DNA of 64,000 bases from Kosakonia cowanii JCM 10956 = DSM 18146 (GCF_001975225.1 NZ_CP019445.1:2728001-2792000), one strand, 5' to 3'; positions 26,298 through 37,169 are shown, numbered from the stretch's first letter. Numbers and translations are program-made. Notes: generated from the letters alone by a model not told the origin.

Positions 26298-28169
26298 GTG
26301 TCGCAAGGCTTTGAACCAGAGGCAGACGTGGTTCTTGACGTCAGCAATCTGAATATCGCATTTAGCCATGAGAAGCAGCTTACCCCGGTGGTACGTAACC
26401 TCTCTTTTAATCTGAAACGGGGCGAAACGCTGGCGATTGTCGGCGAATCTGGCTCCGGGAAGTCGGTTACCGCGCTCTCGCTGCTCAAGTTGATTGAGCA
26501 GGCGGGCGGCGAAGTGAACTGCGATCATATCTGCCTGACGCGGCGCAACCGCCAGAAGGTCGATATCAACACACTTTCCTCCTCGCAGATGCGCAGCGTG
26601 CGCGGGGCGGATATCGCGATGATTTTCCAGGAGCCGATGACCTCGCTCAACCCGGTTTTCCCGGTTGGTGAGCAGATTGCCGAGTCGATTCGCCTCCATC
26701 AGAAACTGGGCCGCGAGCAGGCGATGCGCGAAGCGCGGCGTATGCTCGACCTGGTACGCATTCCCGAAGCGCAATCCATTCTCTCCAGTTTTCCCCATCA
26801 ACTCTCTGGCGGCATGCGCCAGCGGGTGATGATCGCCATGGCGCTCTCATGTCGCCCGGCGGTGCTGATTGCCGATGAGCCAACCACCGCGCTGGATGTC
26901 ACGATTCAGGCGCAGATTTTGCAACTCATTGCCGTGCTGCAAAAAGAGATGTCGATGGGGGTGATCTTTATTACCCACGATATGGGCGTGGTAGCGGATA
27001 TCGCCGATCGCGTGCTGGTGATGAACCAGGGCGAAGCGGTGGAGACTGGCAGCGTCGAGTGCGTCTTCCGCAACCCGCAGCACCCCTATACCAAAGCGCT
27101 GCTGGCGGCAGTGCCGAAGCTTGGCGCGATGAATGGCAGCGATCTGCCGCGCCGCTTCCCACTCATCTCGGCGAAAAATCCGCAGGTGCAGGAGCCGGAA
27201 ACGGAGCAGGATACTGTGGTGCCCGGCGAGCCGATTTTGCAGGTTCGCGACTTGGTGGCGCGCTTCCCCCTGCGCGGCGGCTTGCTAAATCGCATCACCA
27301 AAGAGGTGCATGCGGTGGAGGGCATCAGCTTCGATCTCTGGCCCGGCGAAACGCTGGCGATTGTCGGCGAATCAGGCAGCGGAAAATCAACCACCGGACG
27401 CGCGCTGCTGCGGCTGGTGGAGAGCCAGGGCGGCTCGATTACCTTTAACGGCGAGCGCATCGACACCCTGCCGGATCACAAGATGAAGCTGGTGCGCCGC
27501 GACATTCAGTTTATTTTTCAGGACCCGTATGCCTCGCTCGACCCGCGCCAGACGGTGGGCGATTCGATTATTGAGCCGCTGCGCGTGCACAATCTTCTCG
27601 GCAAAGCGGAAGCCCACCAACGCGTGGAGTGGCTGCTGGAGCGCGTCGGGCTGAAGCCGGAGCACGCCTGGCGCTATCCGCACGAGTTTTCCGGCGGCCA
27701 GCGCCAGCGTATTTGCATCGCCCGCGCGCTGGCGCTGAACCCGCGCGTGGTAGTTGCCGATGAGTCCGTCTCGGCGCTGGATGTTTCGATTCGCGCGCAG
27801 ATCATCAATTTGCTGCTCGATCTGCAGCGCGAGTTGGGGATCGCGTTTCTCTTTATCTCCCATGATATGGCGGTCGTGGAGCGGATCAGCCACCGTGTGG
27901 CGGTGATGTATCTTGGGCAGATTGTTGAGATCGGCCCGCGCCGCGCGGTGTTTGAAAATCCGCAGCACCCCTATACCCGCAAGCTGATGTCGGCGGTGCC
28001 GGTGGCCGATCCTGCCCACCAGCCGCCGCAGCGGGTGCTCTTATCCGATGATATGCCGAGTAATATTCGTAAACGCGGGGAAACAATGCAGCGCGTACAG
28101 CTGCAAAACGTGGGGCCAGGGCACTTCGTCGCCAGAACGACGCCCGGCAGCACGCAGTCGCGTTTTTAA
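26298..28169 (+). CDS. gsiA: Glutathione import ATP-binding protein GsiA
   Basis: The GTG at 26298, six bases after AAGGAG, gives 623 residues, exactly the E. coli length. An upstream in-frame start would add a spurious hydrophobic stretch. Two ABC ATPase cassettes are fused, each with GESGSGKS and a signature (LSGGMRQRV and FSGGQRQRI), and each ends in an oligopeptide-type domain with QHPYT(K/R). GsiA powers glutathione uptake through GsiCD with the GsiB binding protein. The four gsi genes run in order with short gaps. Confidence 0.96.
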   Translation: MSQGFEPEADVVLDVSNLNIAFSHEKQLTPVVRNLSFNLKRGETLAIVGESGSGKSVTALSLLKLIEQAGGEVNCDHICLTRRNRQKVDINTLSSSQMRSVRGADIAMIFQEPMTSLNPVFPVGEQIAESIRLHQKLGREQAMREARRMLDLVRIPEAQSILSSFPHQLSGGMRQRVMIAMALSCRPAVLIADEPTTALDVTIQAQILQLIAVLQKEMSMGVIFITHDMGVVADIADRVLVMNQGEAVETGSVECVFRNPQHPYTKALLAAVPKLGAMNGSDLPRRFPLISAKNPQVQEPETEQDTVVPGEPILQVRDLVARFPLRGGLLNRITKEVHAVEGISFDLWPGETLAIVGESGSGKSTTGRALLRLVESQGGSITFNGERIDTLPDHKMKLVRRDIQFIFQDPYASLDPRQTVGDSIIEPLRVHNLLGKAEAHQRVEWLLERVGLKPEHAWRYPHEFSGGQRQRICIARALALNPRVVVADESVSALDVSIRAQIINLLLDLQRELGIAFLFISHDMAVVERISHRVAVMYLGQIVEIGPRRAVFENPQHPYTRKLMSAVPVADPAHQPPQRVLLSDDMPSNIRKRGETMQRVQLQNVGPGHFVARTTPGSTQSRF

Positions 28170-28202
28170 TTGATGACAGACAGGGTTTTTCAGGAGAGCA
28201 GC

Positions 28203-29741
28203 ATGACAGAGATCATTTCCCGACACTGGCGGGCCGTTGCAGGCGTGGTTGTCGCGCTGACCGCCCTCCCGGCTTTTGCCGCGAAAGATGTGGTGGTAGC
28301 GGTTGGTTCCAACTTCACCACCCTTGATCCCTATGACGCCAACGACACGCTCTCGCAGGCGGTCGCTAAGTCCTTCTATCAGGGGCTGTTTGGCCTCGAT
28401 AAAGAGATGAAGCTGGTCAATGTGCTGGCAGAGGGTTACACCGTCTCTGACGACGGACTGGTCTACACTATCAAGCTGCGCAAAGGGGTGAAGTTCCAGG
28501 ACGGGACCGATTTTAACGCCGAAGCGGTGAAAGCGAACCTCGACCGCGCCAGCAACCCGGCGAACAGCCTTAAGCGCTACAACCTCTATAAAAATATTGC
28601 CAGCACCGAGGCGGTCGATGAGAGCACGGTGAAGATCACCCTCAAGCAGCCCTTCTCGGCGTTTATCAATATCCTTGCCCACCCGGCCTCGGCGATGATT
28701 TCACCGGCGGCGCTGAAAAAATATGGCAAAGAGATCGGCTTCCACCCGGTCGGCACCGGCCCCTATACGCTGGAAGCATGGAACCAGACCGATTTTGTGA
28801 AGGTGAAAAAGTTTGCTGGCTACTGGCAGCAAGGCCTGCCGAAGCTGGACTCCATTACCTGGCGTCCGGTGGTGGATAACAACACCCGCGCGGCGATGTT
28901 GCAGACCGGCGAGGCGCAGTTCGCCTTCCCCATCCCCTATGAGCAGGCGGCGGTGCTGAAACGAAACAGTAAGCTTGAGCTGGTCACCAGCCCATCAATT
29001 ATGCAGCGCTACATCAGCATGAACGTGACGCAAAAGCCGTTCGACAACCCGAAAGTGCGCGAGGCGATCAACTACGCCATTAACCGCCAGGCGCTGGTGA
29101 AAGTGGCGTTTGCCGGTTTTGCCACGCCAGCGACCGGCGTATTGCCGCCGACCATTGCCTATTCGCAGAGCTATCAACCCTGGCCGTACGATCCGGCTAA
29201 AGCGCGCGAGCTGCTGAAAGAGGCCGGCTATCCGCAGGGCTTCACCACCACGCTCTGGTCTTCCCATAATCACAGCACCGCGCAGAAGGTACTGCAATTT
29301 ACCCAGCAGCAGCTGGCGCAGGTGGGGATCAAAGTGCAGGTGACGGCGATGGATGCCGGACAGCGCGCGGCGGAAGTGGAAGCGAAAGGGCAGAAGCAGA
29401 GCGGGGTGCGTATGTTCTATACCGGCTGGACCTCTTCGACTGGCGAAGCGGACTGGGCGCTCTCGCCGCTGTTTGCCTCATGGAACTGGCCGCCGACGCA
29501 GTTCAACACCGCCTTCTACAGCAATCCGCAGGTGGATAAAGATCTGGCCGACGCGCTGAAAACCACCAGCACAGATGAAAAAGCGCGTCTCTATAAAGAG
29601 GCGCAGGATATCCTCTGGAAAGAGTCGCCGTGGGTGCCGCTGGTGGTTGAGAAGCTGGTTTCCGCTCATAACAAAAAGCTGACCGGTTTTTACATCATGC
29701 CGGATACCGGCTTTAGTTTTGATAACGCCGATTTGCAATAG
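28203..29741 (+). CDS. gsiB: Glutathione-binding periplasmic protein GsiB
   Basis: The start at 28203 follows AGGAG and gives 512 residues, as in E. coli. A signal peptide ends at ALPAFA before [22 protein letters not shown]. The body is a SBP_bac_5 (DppA/OppA-type) binding protein. It captures glutathione in the periplasm for GsiACD. The N-terminal signal region differs from E. coli while the mature part is nearly the same, as is common for exported proteins. Confidence 0.96.
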   Translation: MTEIISRHWRAVAGVVVALTALPAFAAKDVVVAVGSNFTTLDPYDANDTLSQAVAKSFYQGLFGLDKEMKLVNVLAEGYTVSDDGLVYTIKLRKGVKFQDGTDFNAEAVKANLDRASNPANSLKRYNLYKNIASTEAVDESTVKITLKQPFSAFINILAHPASAMISPAALKKYGKEIGFHPVGTGPYTLEAWNQTDFVKVKKFAGYWQQGLPKLDSITWRPVVDNNTRAAMLQTGEAQFAFPIPYEQAAVLKRNSKLELVTSPSIMQRYISMNVTQKPFDNPKVREAINYAINRQALVKVAFAGFATPATGVLPPTIAYSQSYQPWPYDPAKARELLKEAGYPQGFTTTLWSSHNHSTAQKVLQFTQQQLAQVGIKVQVTAMDAGQRAAEVEAKGQKQSGVRMFYTGWTSSTGEADWALSPLFASWNWPPTQFNTAFYSNPQVDKDLADALKTTSTDEKARLYKEAQDILWKESPWVPLVVEKLVSAHNKKLTGFYIMPDTGFSFDNADLQ

Positions 29742-29790
29742 ATAACTCACGCCGCCTTGCAGGACAGGGGGCGGAGTGAGGGAAGATGAG

Positions 29791-30711
29791 ATGCTGAATT
29801 ATATTATTAAACGCTTGCTGGGCCTGATTCCGACGCTGCTGATTGTGGCCGTGCTGGTGTTTCTGTTTGTCCACCTACTGCCGGGCGATCCGGCGCGCCT
29901 GATTGCCGGGCCGGAAGCGGACGCCGAGGTAATTGAACTGGTGCGTCGACAGCTCGGGCTGGATCAGCCGCTGTGGGTGCAGTTCTTGCACTACGTCACC
30001 AGCGTGTTGCAGGGGGATTTCGGCGTGTCGATGGCGTCGCGCCGCCCGGTGGTGGAAGAGATTGCCAGCCGCTTTATGCCGACCTTCCTGCTCACCCTTA
30101 CCAGCATGCTGTGGGCGATGCTGTTTGGGCTGGGCGCGGGTATCGCCGCCGCCGTGTGGCGCAACCGCTGGCCCGATCATCTGGGGATGGCGGTGGCGGT
30201 CACGGGGCTTTCGTTCCCGGCCTTTGCGCTGGGGATGCTGCTGATGCAGGTCTTCTCCGTTGAGCTGGGCTGGCTGCCAACCGTCGGCGCTGAGAGCTGG
30301 CAACACTATATTCTGCCGTCGCTCACTCTTGGCGCGGCGGTGGCGGCGGTGATGGCGCGCTTCACCCGCGCCTCCTTCGTCGAGGTGCTCAATGAGGACT
30401 ATATGCGCACCGCGCGGGCAAAAGGGGTCAGCGAAAAGTGGGTGATCCTCAAGCACGGCCTGCGCAATGCCATGATCCCGGTGGTGACGATGATGGGGCT
30501 ACAGTTTGGCTTCCTGCTCGGCGGATCGATTGTGGTGGAGAAGGTCTTCAACTGGCCGGGGCTTGGTCGTTTGCTGGTCGACTCGGTGGAGATGCGCGAC
30601 TACCCGGTGATTCAGGCGGAAGTGCTGCTCTTCTCGCTGGAGTTTATTCTTATCAACTTAGTGGTGGATGTTCTCTACGCCGCCCTAAATCCCGCTATCA
30701 GGTATAAGTAA
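29791..30711 (+). CDS. gsiC: Glutathione transport permease GsiC
   Basis: The start [16 protein letters not shown] (29791) gives 306 residues, as in E. coli. It is a six-helix DppB-type permease. The EAA loop, which contacts the ATPase, is [20 protein letters not shown] near residue 205. It lies 49 bp after gsiB and 2 bp before gsiD. Confidence 0.96.
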   Translation: MLNYIIKRLLGLIPTLLIVAVLVFLFVHLLPGDPARLIAGPEADAEVIELVRRQLGLDQPLWVQFLHYVTSVLQGDFGVSMASRRPVVEEIASRFMPTFLLTLTSMLWAMLFGLGAGIAAAVWRNRWPDHLGMAVAVTGLSFPAFALGMLLMQVFSVELGWLPTVGAESWQHYILPSLTLGAAVAAVMARFTRASFVEVLNEDYMRTARAKGVSEKWVILKHGLRNAMIPVVTMMGLQFGFLLGGSIVVEKVFNWPGLGRLLVDSVEMRDYPVIQAEVLLFSLEFILINLVVDVLYAALNPAIRYK

Positions 30712-30713
30712 GG

Positions 30714-31625
30714 ATGCGATTGTTAAACTGGCGTCGACAGGCGATTTTAAATGCCATGCCCACGGTAAAACCGGGTCATGTGCGCACTCCGTGGCATGAG
30801 TTCTGGCGGCGCTTCTGCCGTCAGCCCGTGGCCATGACCGCCGGGCTGTTTGTCCTGCTGCTGATCCTGCTGGCGGTAATTGCGCCGTGGATCGCCCCCT
30901 TTGATGCGGAGAACTACTTCGATTATGACCGGCTGAATGAGGGGCCGTCGCTGGTGCACTGGTTTGGCGTCGATTCGCTCGGGCGCGATATCTTTAGCCG
31001 TGTGCTGGTGGGCGCGCAGATCTCGCTGGCAGCGGGTGTCTTCGCGGTGCTGATTGGCGCGGCGATCGGCACGGTGCTGGGGCTGCTGGCGGGCTACTAC
31101 GAAGGGTGGTGGGATCGCATCATTATGCGCATCTGCGATGTACTGTTCGCCTTTCCCGGCATTCTGCTGGCGATTGCCGTCGTTGCGGTAATGGGCAGTG
31201 GTATGGCGAATGTGATTATCGCCGTCGCGGTCTTCTCGGTGCCAGCGTTTGCCCGGCTGGTGCGCGGCAATACGCTGGTGTTGAAACAGCAAACCTTTAT
31301 CGAGTCGGCACGCAGTATCGGTGCCAGCGACGCGGTGATCCTCTTCCACCATATTCTGCCGGGCACGGTCTCATCCATTGTGGTCTATTTCACCATGCGC
31401 ATTGGCACCTCGATTATCTCAGCGGCCAGCCTCTCGTTCCTTGGCCTCGGCGCGCAGCCACCGACGCCAGAGTGGGGCGCGATGCTCAACGAAGCGCGCG
31501 CGGATATGGTCATCGCTCCACATGTGGCGCTCTTCCCGTCGCTGGCGATCTTCGTCACGGTACTGGCGTTTAACCTCTTGGGAGACGGGCTGCGCGACGC
31601 GCTGGACCCGAAAATTAAGGGGTGA
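30714..31625 (+). CDS. gsiD: Glutathione transport permease GsiD
   Basis: The protein has 303 residues, as in E. coli. It is a DppC-type permease with a soluble N-terminal arm, about six helices and the EAA loop [20 protein letters not shown]. It pairs with GsiC to make the channel. It closes the gsiABCD operon. In E. coli pdeI and dgcI (cyclic-di-GMP enzymes) come next, but here they are replaced by a LysE-type exporter on the other strand. Confidence 0.96.
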   Translation: MRLLNWRRQAILNAMPTVKPGHVRTPWHEFWRRFCRQPVAMTAGLFVLLLILLAVIAPWIAPFDAENYFDYDRLNEGPSLVHWFGVDSLGRDIFSRVLVGAQISLAAGVFAVLIGAAIGTVLGLLAGYYEGWWDRIIMRICDVLFAFPGILLAIAVVAVMGSGMANVIIAVAVFSVPAFARLVRGNTLVLKQQTFIESARSIGASDAVILFHHILPGTVSSIVVYFTMRIGTSIISAASLSFLGLGAQPPTPEWGAMLNEARADMVIAPHVALFPSLAIFVTVLAFNLLGDGLRDALDPKIKG

Positions 31626-31711
31626 GGGGGCGGAGTTAATAAAACTAACGCGGGCAACAAAATCGTTGAGATGAGATTCAACGAAATGAAGTAAGGAAAA
31701 GGTAATTTAAA

Positions 31712-31739
31712 GAAGGTCCGCTTTGAGCGAGGAGCGGAC
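31712..31739. terminator. Hairpin between gsiD and the LysE-family gene
   Basis: AGGTCCGCT and AGCGGACCT form a perfect 9-bp stem around a 10-base loop. There is no T-run, but the place between convergent genes suits transcript ending. Confidence 0.5.
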
Positions 31740-31781
31740 CTGTATAGTACGTGTCAGTAGAAGAGCCCGTGCTCGACTGAC

Positions 31782-32399
31782 CTACTTCAACAGCAGTCGT
31801 ATTCCAAGCAAGGCCATAATCCCTCCGCTTAGTTTATCTATAAACTTACGGTATTTAATGTAAGCCAGGCGTGGCCCGTGAGTTGATAATAAGCATGCAA
31901 CGACGGCATACCAGAGCACATCAATAACGAATGCCATTGTTGGCAGGATGATGTACATAACAGGCGGAATATTTTTGCTAAGCGCTGCAGAAAAAATACT
32001 GGCAAATACCAGTGCCGTATGGGGATTGCTGATTTGCGTAAATACGCCAGTCATAAAAGCTTTTGAGGCGCTTACTTCTGCGGCATCGGTAAAATCATTA
32101 GAACGATTTGAAGGACGGCGAAACATTTTCAAAGCCAGCCATAAAAGATAGCATCCGCCTGCAACCTTCAGTCCTGTGTACAGTGATGGGATCAACGTCA
32201 GCAGGGTGTGAAGACCCGCTAACGCGATGGCAGCAAAAACAAACGCACCAAAACCCATACCTGCAGCAACAGATAATGCGGCTCGTCTCGAACTGGACAT
32301 GGCCGTTCGGGCAACAAGAAGAAAGCTCACTCCTGGGCTCATTGCGCCAAACAAGATAGCTACACCAATAGCAGAAAGCGCGATCACATCATTTGTCAT
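31782..32399 (-). CDS. LysE/RhtB-family amino-acid exporter
   Basis: The protein has 205 residues and about six hydrophobic segments. The family motif GAMSPGVSFLLVARTA is at the N-terminus, followed by the GxxxG-rich second helix and the conserved FTQISNPHTALVF segment. It probably exports an amino acid or related metabolite. GGAAG lies 5 bases before the ATG. Its base composition looks lower in GC than the neighbours, and it stands where E. coli has pdeI-dgcI, so transfer is likely. It is a stand-alone gene. Confidence 0.85.
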   Translation of the reverse strand: MTNDVIALSAIGVAILFGAMSPGVSFLLVARTAMSSSRRAALSVAAGMGFGAFVFAAIALAGLHTLLTLIPSLYTGLKVAGGCYLLWLALKMFRRPSNRSNDFTDAAEVSASKAFMTGVFTQISNPHTALVFASIFSAALSKNIPPVMYIILPTMAFVIDVLWYAVVACLLSTHGPRLAYIKYRKFIDKLSGGIMALLGIRLLLK

Positions 32400-32584
32400 T
32401 CATCTTCCCCATTATTGATTGATATCAGGCAGCTCCCACATCGCGCTAACCACCCTCGATTAACACCATAACACAAAGCCAACAATGTCCATCTCCGACA
32501 TAAACCAGACTCTCATGGTACTCACCCTCGGCCTTATCTCCCTGCACGAAGAACGTCCCGCAACATCAGATACAAGTGGGCAAA

Positions 32585-32620
32585 TGCCGGATGGCGCGTA
32601 AACGCTTATCCGGCCTACGC
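32585..32620. repeat. REP element
   Basis: Single REP, TGCCGGATGGCGCGTAAACG to TTATCCGGCCTACGC, between the LysE-type gene and rimO. Nothing else is seen in this 286-bp gap except the rimO terminator. Confidence 0.85.
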
Positions 32621-32651
32621 GTTCGTTGAGCCATTCGCTGGCAATAAGCAC

Positions 32652-32680
32652 AAAAAACCCGGCGGGCGCCGGGTTTTTTT
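32652..32680 (-). terminator. Intrinsic terminator of rimO
   Basis: AAAAAACCCGGC and GCCGGGTTTTTTT form a strong stem around GGGC, 6 bases after the rimO stop. On the minus strand it ends in a T-run. Confidence 0.88.
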
Positions 32681-32685
32681 ATCGC

Positions 32686-34011
32686 TTAAACGCGTGTGCC
32701 CCACAGGTCATACTCGTCGGCATTCTCTACTTTCACGCGAACTATATCGCCCGGTTTGACGTTAGTTTCACCGTTCAGGTAGACCGCGCCGTCGATTTCC
32801 GGGGCATCGGCCATACTGCGGCCAATCGCGCCTTCCTCATCCACTTCGTCGATCATCACCAGGATTTCGCGACCAATCTTCTCCTGCAGACGCTCAGCGG
32901 AGATGCGCTGTTGCAGCTGCATAAAGCGGTTCCAGCGCTCCTCTTTCACCTCTTCCGGCACCTGATCCGCCAGCTCATTGGCGGTGGCACCCTCAACCGG
33001 GCTGTATTTGAAGCAGCCGACGCGATCGAGGCGCGCTTCGGTCAGGAAGTCGAGCAGCATCTGGAAATCTTCTTCGGTCTCGCCAGGGAAGCCGACGATA
33101 AAGGTGGAGCGCAGCGTCAGTTCCGGGCAGATTTCGCGCCAGCGCTTGATGCGTGCCAGCTGGCGATCGACCGCGCCAGGGCGCTTCATCAGCTTCAGAA
33201 TGCGCGGGCTGGCGTGCTGCAACGGGATGTCGAGGTAGGGCAGAATTTTGCCTTCCGCCATCAGTGGGATCACGTCATCCACGTGCGGGTAGGGGTAAAC
33301 GTAGTGCAGACGCGTCCAGACGCCGAGTTTGGCCAGCTGCTCGCAGAGGCCAACCATGCTGGTTTTCACCGGCTCGCCGTTATGGAAGCCCATGCGGTGC
33401 TTCACATCAACGCCGTAAGCGGAAGTGTCCTGCGAAATCACCAGCAGCTCTTTAACGCCAGCATCGACCAGGCGTTTCGCTTCGGAGAGCACGTCGCCAA
33501 TCGGCCGGCTCACCAGATCGCCACGCATCGACGGAATGATGCAGAAAGTGCAGCGGTGGTTACAGCCTTCGGAAATTTTCAGGTAAGCGTAGTGGCGCGG
33601 CGTCAGTTTCACGCCCTGTTCCGGCACCAGGCTTAAGAAGGGGTTGTGCTGCGGTTTCGGCACATAGTGATGAACATGGGCGAGAACCTGCTCATAGCTG
33701 TGCGGGCCAGTGATCTCCAGCACTTTCGGGTGCACTTCGCGGATTTGATCCTCTTTCGCGCCCAGACAGCCGGTGACAATCACTTTACCGTTTTCATTCA
33801 GCGCTTCGCCGATCGCTTCCAGCGACTCCTGCACGGCGCTGTCGATAAAACCACAGGTATTTACGATCACCATATCGGCATCATCGTAACTCGGGACAAC
33901 ATCGTAACCTTCGGTACGCAGCTCCGTAAGGATGCGTTCGGAGTCGACGAGATTTTTTGGGCAGCCAAGAGAGACAAAGCCGATTTTCGGCTGCAGGTTC
34001 ACATTGCTCAT
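32686..34011 (-). CDS. rimO: Ribosomal protein S12 methylthiotransferase RimO
   Basis: The protein has 441 residues, as in E. coli. An N-terminal UPF0004 domain has the three cluster cysteines Cys17, Cys53 and Cys82. The radical SAM site CNHRCTFC uses Cys150, Cys154 and Cys157, and a C-terminal TRAM domain recognises the substrate. RimO adds a methylthio group to the conserved Asp of ribosomal protein S12. It is monocistronic here, with its own terminator. Confidence 0.97.
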   Translation of the reverse strand: MSNVNLQPKIGFVSLGCPKNLVDSERILTELRTEGYDVVPSYDDADMVIVNTCGFIDSAVQESLEAIGEALNENGKVIVTGCLGAKEDQIREVHPKVLEITGPHSYEQVLAHVHHYVPKPQHNPFLSLVPEQGVKLTPRHYAYLKISEGCNHRCTFCIIPSMRGDLVSRPIGDVLSEAKRLVDAGVKELLVISQDTSAYGVDVKHRMGFHNGEPVKTSMVGLCEQLAKLGVWTRLHYVYPYPHVDDVIPLMAEGKILPYLDIPLQHASPRILKLMKRPGAVDRQLARIKRWREICPELTLRSTFIVGFPGETEEDFQMLLDFLTEARLDRVGCFKYSPVEGATANELADQVPEEVKEERWNRFMQLQQRISAERLQEKIGREILVMIDEVDEEGAIGRSMADAPEIDGAVYLNGETNVKPGDIVRVKVENADEYDLWGTRV

Positions 34012-34272
34012 AGTTCAAAAAGTAATCAGTTATAGGATCTTAGGCGAGGGATTGTACAGAGTTCCGGGCGGGATTTATAGAGGTATAAGCAGAGATGAGT
34101 AGCTGACTTGCATGGCGTTAATGATTTTTGGAATTACTCATTGTTTGCAGTTCGCGGCAATGTTTTCTCTATTTAATTTTTATTTTCGATAGCCTCATTT
34201 ATTGTTTCCATTTTTACGCTTAAACCAATAGTTCTAGATAAGAAGAATCTGTCAGGTTTTACATTTTTCATA
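34012..34272. other. AT-rich region upstream of rimO, start of an accessory patch
   Basis: Base composition falls sharply after about 34.1 kb. A frame open from about 34177 runs through to the stop at 34434 without an early start codon. No RNA gene or repeat is recognised. Confidence 0.5.
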
Positions 34273-34434
34273 ATGAATATGTTTTTCTTGTTTTTTAAAG
34301 GGAAAATAATTGTGTTACATGCCGGTCTCTATAGTAATGGTTTTTGTCTTACTGATCGGAAAATTGAAGGTAATGTATATATTATATATAATGTTTTTTA
34401 TTTGGATCTTATCAGGGATGACTTTAAATTTTAG
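34273..34434 (+). pseudogene. Short AT-rich open frame, possible gene remnant or small protein
   Basis: An ATG at 34273 opens 53 codons (MNMFFLFFKG... to ...LDLIRDDFKF). The frame is open for about 30 codons further upstream, which suggests the 3' end of a decayed gene rather than an intact one. The N-terminal part is hydrophobic, and no good ribosome site precedes the ATG. I do not recognise the family. Confidence 0.25.
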
Positions 34435-34518
34435 CAATATATAAGTTAGATGCGCTACCTATAAAGTTTTCGAGCAACTTGCCGATAAAGGAGAAACCTA
34501 GATAAAAAGGAATGGGAT

Positions 34519-34905
34519 ATGAAAAGAATTCTACTTTTACCATTACTGTTCTGTTCATCAGTATATGCAGCAGAAGTTGATGTCGGTCAAATTTGTAAAG
34601 CCTCAGCGGCTTCGATGTTTGGGCGCGATCACAAAATCATGAAGCTCGACAAAATTGAATCAGGTATCGCCTACGTTCATTATTTTCGACCGCAAGACAA
34701 TTCGCGTTGGGCGATCAAGTGCAAGCTAATCGGTGATCAGGTAATGTGGGCTTCTGATAATCCGGACAGCTCAGGTCGCTGGCGTGATGATCCTTTAGAT
34801 AGTGTAGTGAAATATTCTATTGAAGGAAAAAACATAACTATCACAGAGGCCTATGGTGATGGTTCAGCTACTGAAAACAGTTACCCAATAAAGCAGCTCC
34901 GATAA
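34519..34905 (+). CDS. Small secreted protein of unknown function
   Basis: The protein has 128 residues with a clear signal peptide (MKRILLLPLLFCSSVYAAE, cleavage near residue 18). The mature part has two cysteines (in QICKAS and IKCKLI), which could form a disulfide in the periplasm. The frame is preceded by AAGGAAT. I do not recognise the family; the short mature domain, about 110 residues with ...VKYSIEGKNITITEAYGDGS, looks like a small beta-rich fold. It lies in an AT-rich patch beside a DUF943 gene, so recent acquisition is likely. Confidence 0.65.
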   Translation: MKRILLLPLLFCSSVYAAEVDVGQICKASAASMFGRDHKIMKLDKIESGIAYVHYFRPQDNSRWAIKCKLIGDQVMWASDNPDSSGRWRDDPLDSVVKYSIEGKNITITEAYGDGSATENSYPIKQLR

Positions 34906-35018
34906 CCATTAATATAATCACAGTAGTCTTACATTGCTGTGATTATGTGATATTTAATTTCTATAAATAATACTCTGTGCGTGGTTTGCTCATTCCTAAA
35001 TGGAAGGTTATATGGTTT

Positions 35019-35462
35019 TTAGTTAGATTGGCCGCCATCATCCACATCGAAAGATATTTTATTTTTACTATCTCCTGAAATTGCAAAGAGTGTATTTTTC
35101 TTTATGCACCGTTTAGCCGTTTTGATTTCGTTATTGCAAATATAATCATCTTCGCTTTCGCCGGTTATGAAATTAGCATGAGGTAATTCAACGTAACCCT
35201 CGCCAAAATCCATCACTGGAACTCTGAAGAATCCGCTCTGCGGAACTACCTTATATTTTTCTTTAAGATTAGTTTGATTTTCTCTCCACCACTCCAGCCT
35301 GGATTTTGCTGTGGTTGGTGGGTTTTTTATAAATACAGTACCATTGAATACAGCCATGATTTGGCTGTTGTTAGAGGACGTATTTGAGCGGAATATAACG
35401 AACGTAAGAATAATAATTAGCCCGACGGTTAATATGTATTTGATATTTTTCGGTTCAAGCAT
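35019..35462 (-). CDS. DUF943 family membrane-anchored protein
   Basis: The protein has 147 residues. One N-terminal membrane segment (about 8-26) is followed by a periplasmic domain. The family pattern is clear: SRLEWWRENQTNLKEKYKV, then MDFGEGYVE, two cysteines around KTAKRC, and the closing FDVDDGG. DUF943 proteins are found in enterobacteria in variable regions; their role is not known to me. AGGAAT lies 7 bases before the ATG. GC is low compared with the flanks. Confidence 0.78.
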   Translation of the reverse strand: MLEPKNIKYILTVGLIIILTFVIFRSNTSSNNSQIMAVFNGTVFIKNPPTTAKSRLEWWRENQTNLKEKYKVVPQSGFFRVPVMDFGEGYVELPHANFITGESEDDYICNNEIKTAKRCIKKNTLFAISGDSKNKISFDVDDGGQSN

Positions 35463-35544
35463 CGTTATTATTCCTGGTGGTCACTTACTCTTCAGTTCCG
35501 TATCATGTTTATACCTTAACTTGAAAAAAGAGTAACCCAAACAC

Positions 35545-35853
35545 TCAATTATTTAGAATCTCCTGTACCCAGTCATCCCAGCATGCACAGCCAAGGTCTG
35601 CGACCACCGCGTTTTCATTGGTCTCCAGCCACCACTTTTTAACGGTGGCATACTCCTCAGAAGTGAGCGCAAAGGGGCGCCAGGTGCCCATCCGGCAATC
35701 CTGGTCGCAGGGATCGCAGCCTTGTAAAAAGAACGCATTCAGAAAGGCCTGCGGGGGAAAGTAACCGCTGCCGTCAATGATGCTGAAAATGCCATACTGC
35801 ACGTGAATATTTGCAGTAAGAATACGTATCGCTTCCGCGCTCTGGTTCATCAT
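35545..35853 (-). CDS. Small Cys-rich protein of unknown function
   Basis: The protein has 102 residues (101 if the second of two adjacent ATGs is used, which is better spaced from AAGG). Five cysteines fall in two clusters, QGCDPCDQDC and LGCACWDDW, suggesting metal or redox chemistry, but no known motif is matched. It has no signal peptide. It starts 8 bp after the cupin gene stop and is surely co-transcribed with it. Family not recognised. Confidence 0.6.
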   Translation of the reverse strand: MMNQSAEAIRILTANIHVQYGIFSIIDGSGYFPPQAFLNAFFLQGCDPCDQDCRMGTWRPFALTSEEYATVKKWWLETNENAVVADLGCACWDDWVQEILNN

Positions 35854-35861
35854 TGACCCTT

Positions 35862-36206
35862 TTACTGCTCCGCGACATCGGTGCGGTCACCGCGCGGGGT
35901 CGGGTGAGAGAAGACAATAAACTCAACCGCTGCATCAGAATCATTTCGCGCCTGATGTTTCGCTAATGGCGGGATCTCAATCCCTTGCTGGGCAGCAATG
36001 TGCTGCTTTTCACCTTCCAGCTCCATTGTCAGCACGCCGCTGAGCACAAAGAAAAATTGCCGCGAGACGGAGTGATAATGGCGCTGCTCCTGTGTCCCTG
36101 CGGGCATTTTCTCATGAATGATCATCATCTCTGGCCGCTTCACCAGGTACCAGCCGTCGCACCCCTCGCCCCAGTTATAGTGCTCGGCATTCTCTTTTGA
36201 AATCAT
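35862..36206 (-). CDS. Small single-domain cupin protein
   Basis: The protein has 114 residues. Cupin motif 1 is represented by QRHYHSVSRQFFFVLSGVLTMEL, with two histidines but Gln in the usual Glu place; motif 2 by PPLAKHQARNDSD. It is probably a metal-binding enzyme or binding protein of the cytoplasm. It sits upstream of, and is coupled to, the Cys-rich protein gene and is 72 bp downstream of an EamA exporter gene on the same strand. The function is not known. Confidence 0.8.
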   Translation of the reverse strand: MISKENAEHYNWGEGCDGWYLVKRPEMMIIHEKMPAGTQEQRHYHSVSRQFFFVLSGVLTMELEGEKQHIAAQQGIEIPPLAKHQARNDSDAAVEFIVFSHPTPRGDRTDVAEQ

Positions 36207-36278
36207 TTACTTCTCCTGGTGTATACCTCTTTCCCTACCGTTATACCCATCATCGACGCCCGGCATAAGCTGCCTGAA

Positions 36279-37169
36279 TTAGCGGGCGCACTTTCGCGAT
36301 CCAATTACGCAGAGGATAACCCCCAGCGTCACCAGTAACATTAGCGGGCTGACACGCTCGTTGAGCAGCAGGGCGGAGAGGGCAAGACCGAAAAAGGGCT
36401 GCAACAGCTGTAGCTGGCCGACGGCGGCAATCCCGCCGCGGGCGAGGCCGTTGTACCAGAAGATGAAGCCGATCAGCATGCTGAAGAGCGAGACGTAGCC
36501 TAGTGCGCACCAGGCTTGCGCGCTGATATCAACAAGCGTTGCGGGTTGCGTCAGCCAGGCGGCGGGCAGCATCACCGGAAGCGACAGGATCAGCGCCCAG
36601 CAGATCACCTGCCAGCCACCAAGCGTGCGGGTTAAGGCTGCTCCTTCGGCATAGCCCAGCCCGCACACTACCACTGCTGCCAGCATCAGCAGATCGCCGG
36701 TCAGCGAAACGGCATGACTCTGCGCCAGCGCGAAGGCCACCACCAGCAGGCTGCCAAGCAGTGAGAAGAGCCAGAAGGCGCGCTTTGGCCGCTCGCCGCC
36801 GCGCAGCACCGCAAAAATCGCCGTGCAGAGCGGCAGAAGGCCGAGAAAGAGAATCGAGTGGGCGGAAGTGACATGCTGTAACGCCAGCGCCGTCAGAAGC
36901 GGAAAACCAATCACCACGCCGCAGGCGACGATCAGCAGGGGGAAAAGCTGCGCGCGCTGCGGGCGCGGTTCGCGCAAAACACAAACAAGGAGAATCGCCA
37001 GCAATCCGGCGAGCGAGGCGCGCAGAAAAGTGAGGAAAAAGGGCGACATCTCCAGCACGGCGATGCGCGTGGCGGGTAACGAGCCGCTGAAAATCACTAC
37101 CCCCAGCAGGCCGTTGAGCCAGCCTGCCAGCGCAGAGTGCGTCGGTTTGTTTAGCGCGGAATTTGCCAT
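36279..37169 (-). CDS. EamA/DMT-family transporter
   Basis: The start MANSALNKPTHSALAG (37169), behind GAGGT, gives 296 residues. Ten hydrophobic helices form the two EamA repeats (FFLTFLRASLAG in the first, IFWYNGLARGGIAAVGQLQLLQPFFGLALSALLL in the second). It probably exports a metabolite such as an amino acid. It is divergent from a MocR-type regulator gene, a common pairing in which the regulator senses a vitamin B6-linked amine or amino acid and controls the exporter. Confidence 0.88.
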   Translation of the reverse strand: MANSALNKPTHSALAGWLNGLLGVVIFSGSLPATRIAVLEMSPFFLTFLRASLAGLLAILLVCVLREPRPQRAQLFPLLIVACGVVIGFPLLTALALQHVTSAHSILFLGLLPLCTAIFAVLRGGERPKRAFWLFSLLGSLLVVAFALAQSHAVSLTGDLLMLAAVVVCGLGYAEGAALTRTLGGWQVICWALILSLPVMLPAAWLTQPATLVDISAQAWCALGYVSLFSMLIGFIFWYNGLARGGIAAVGQLQLLQPFFGLALSALLLNERVSPLMLLVTLGVILCVIGSRKCAR

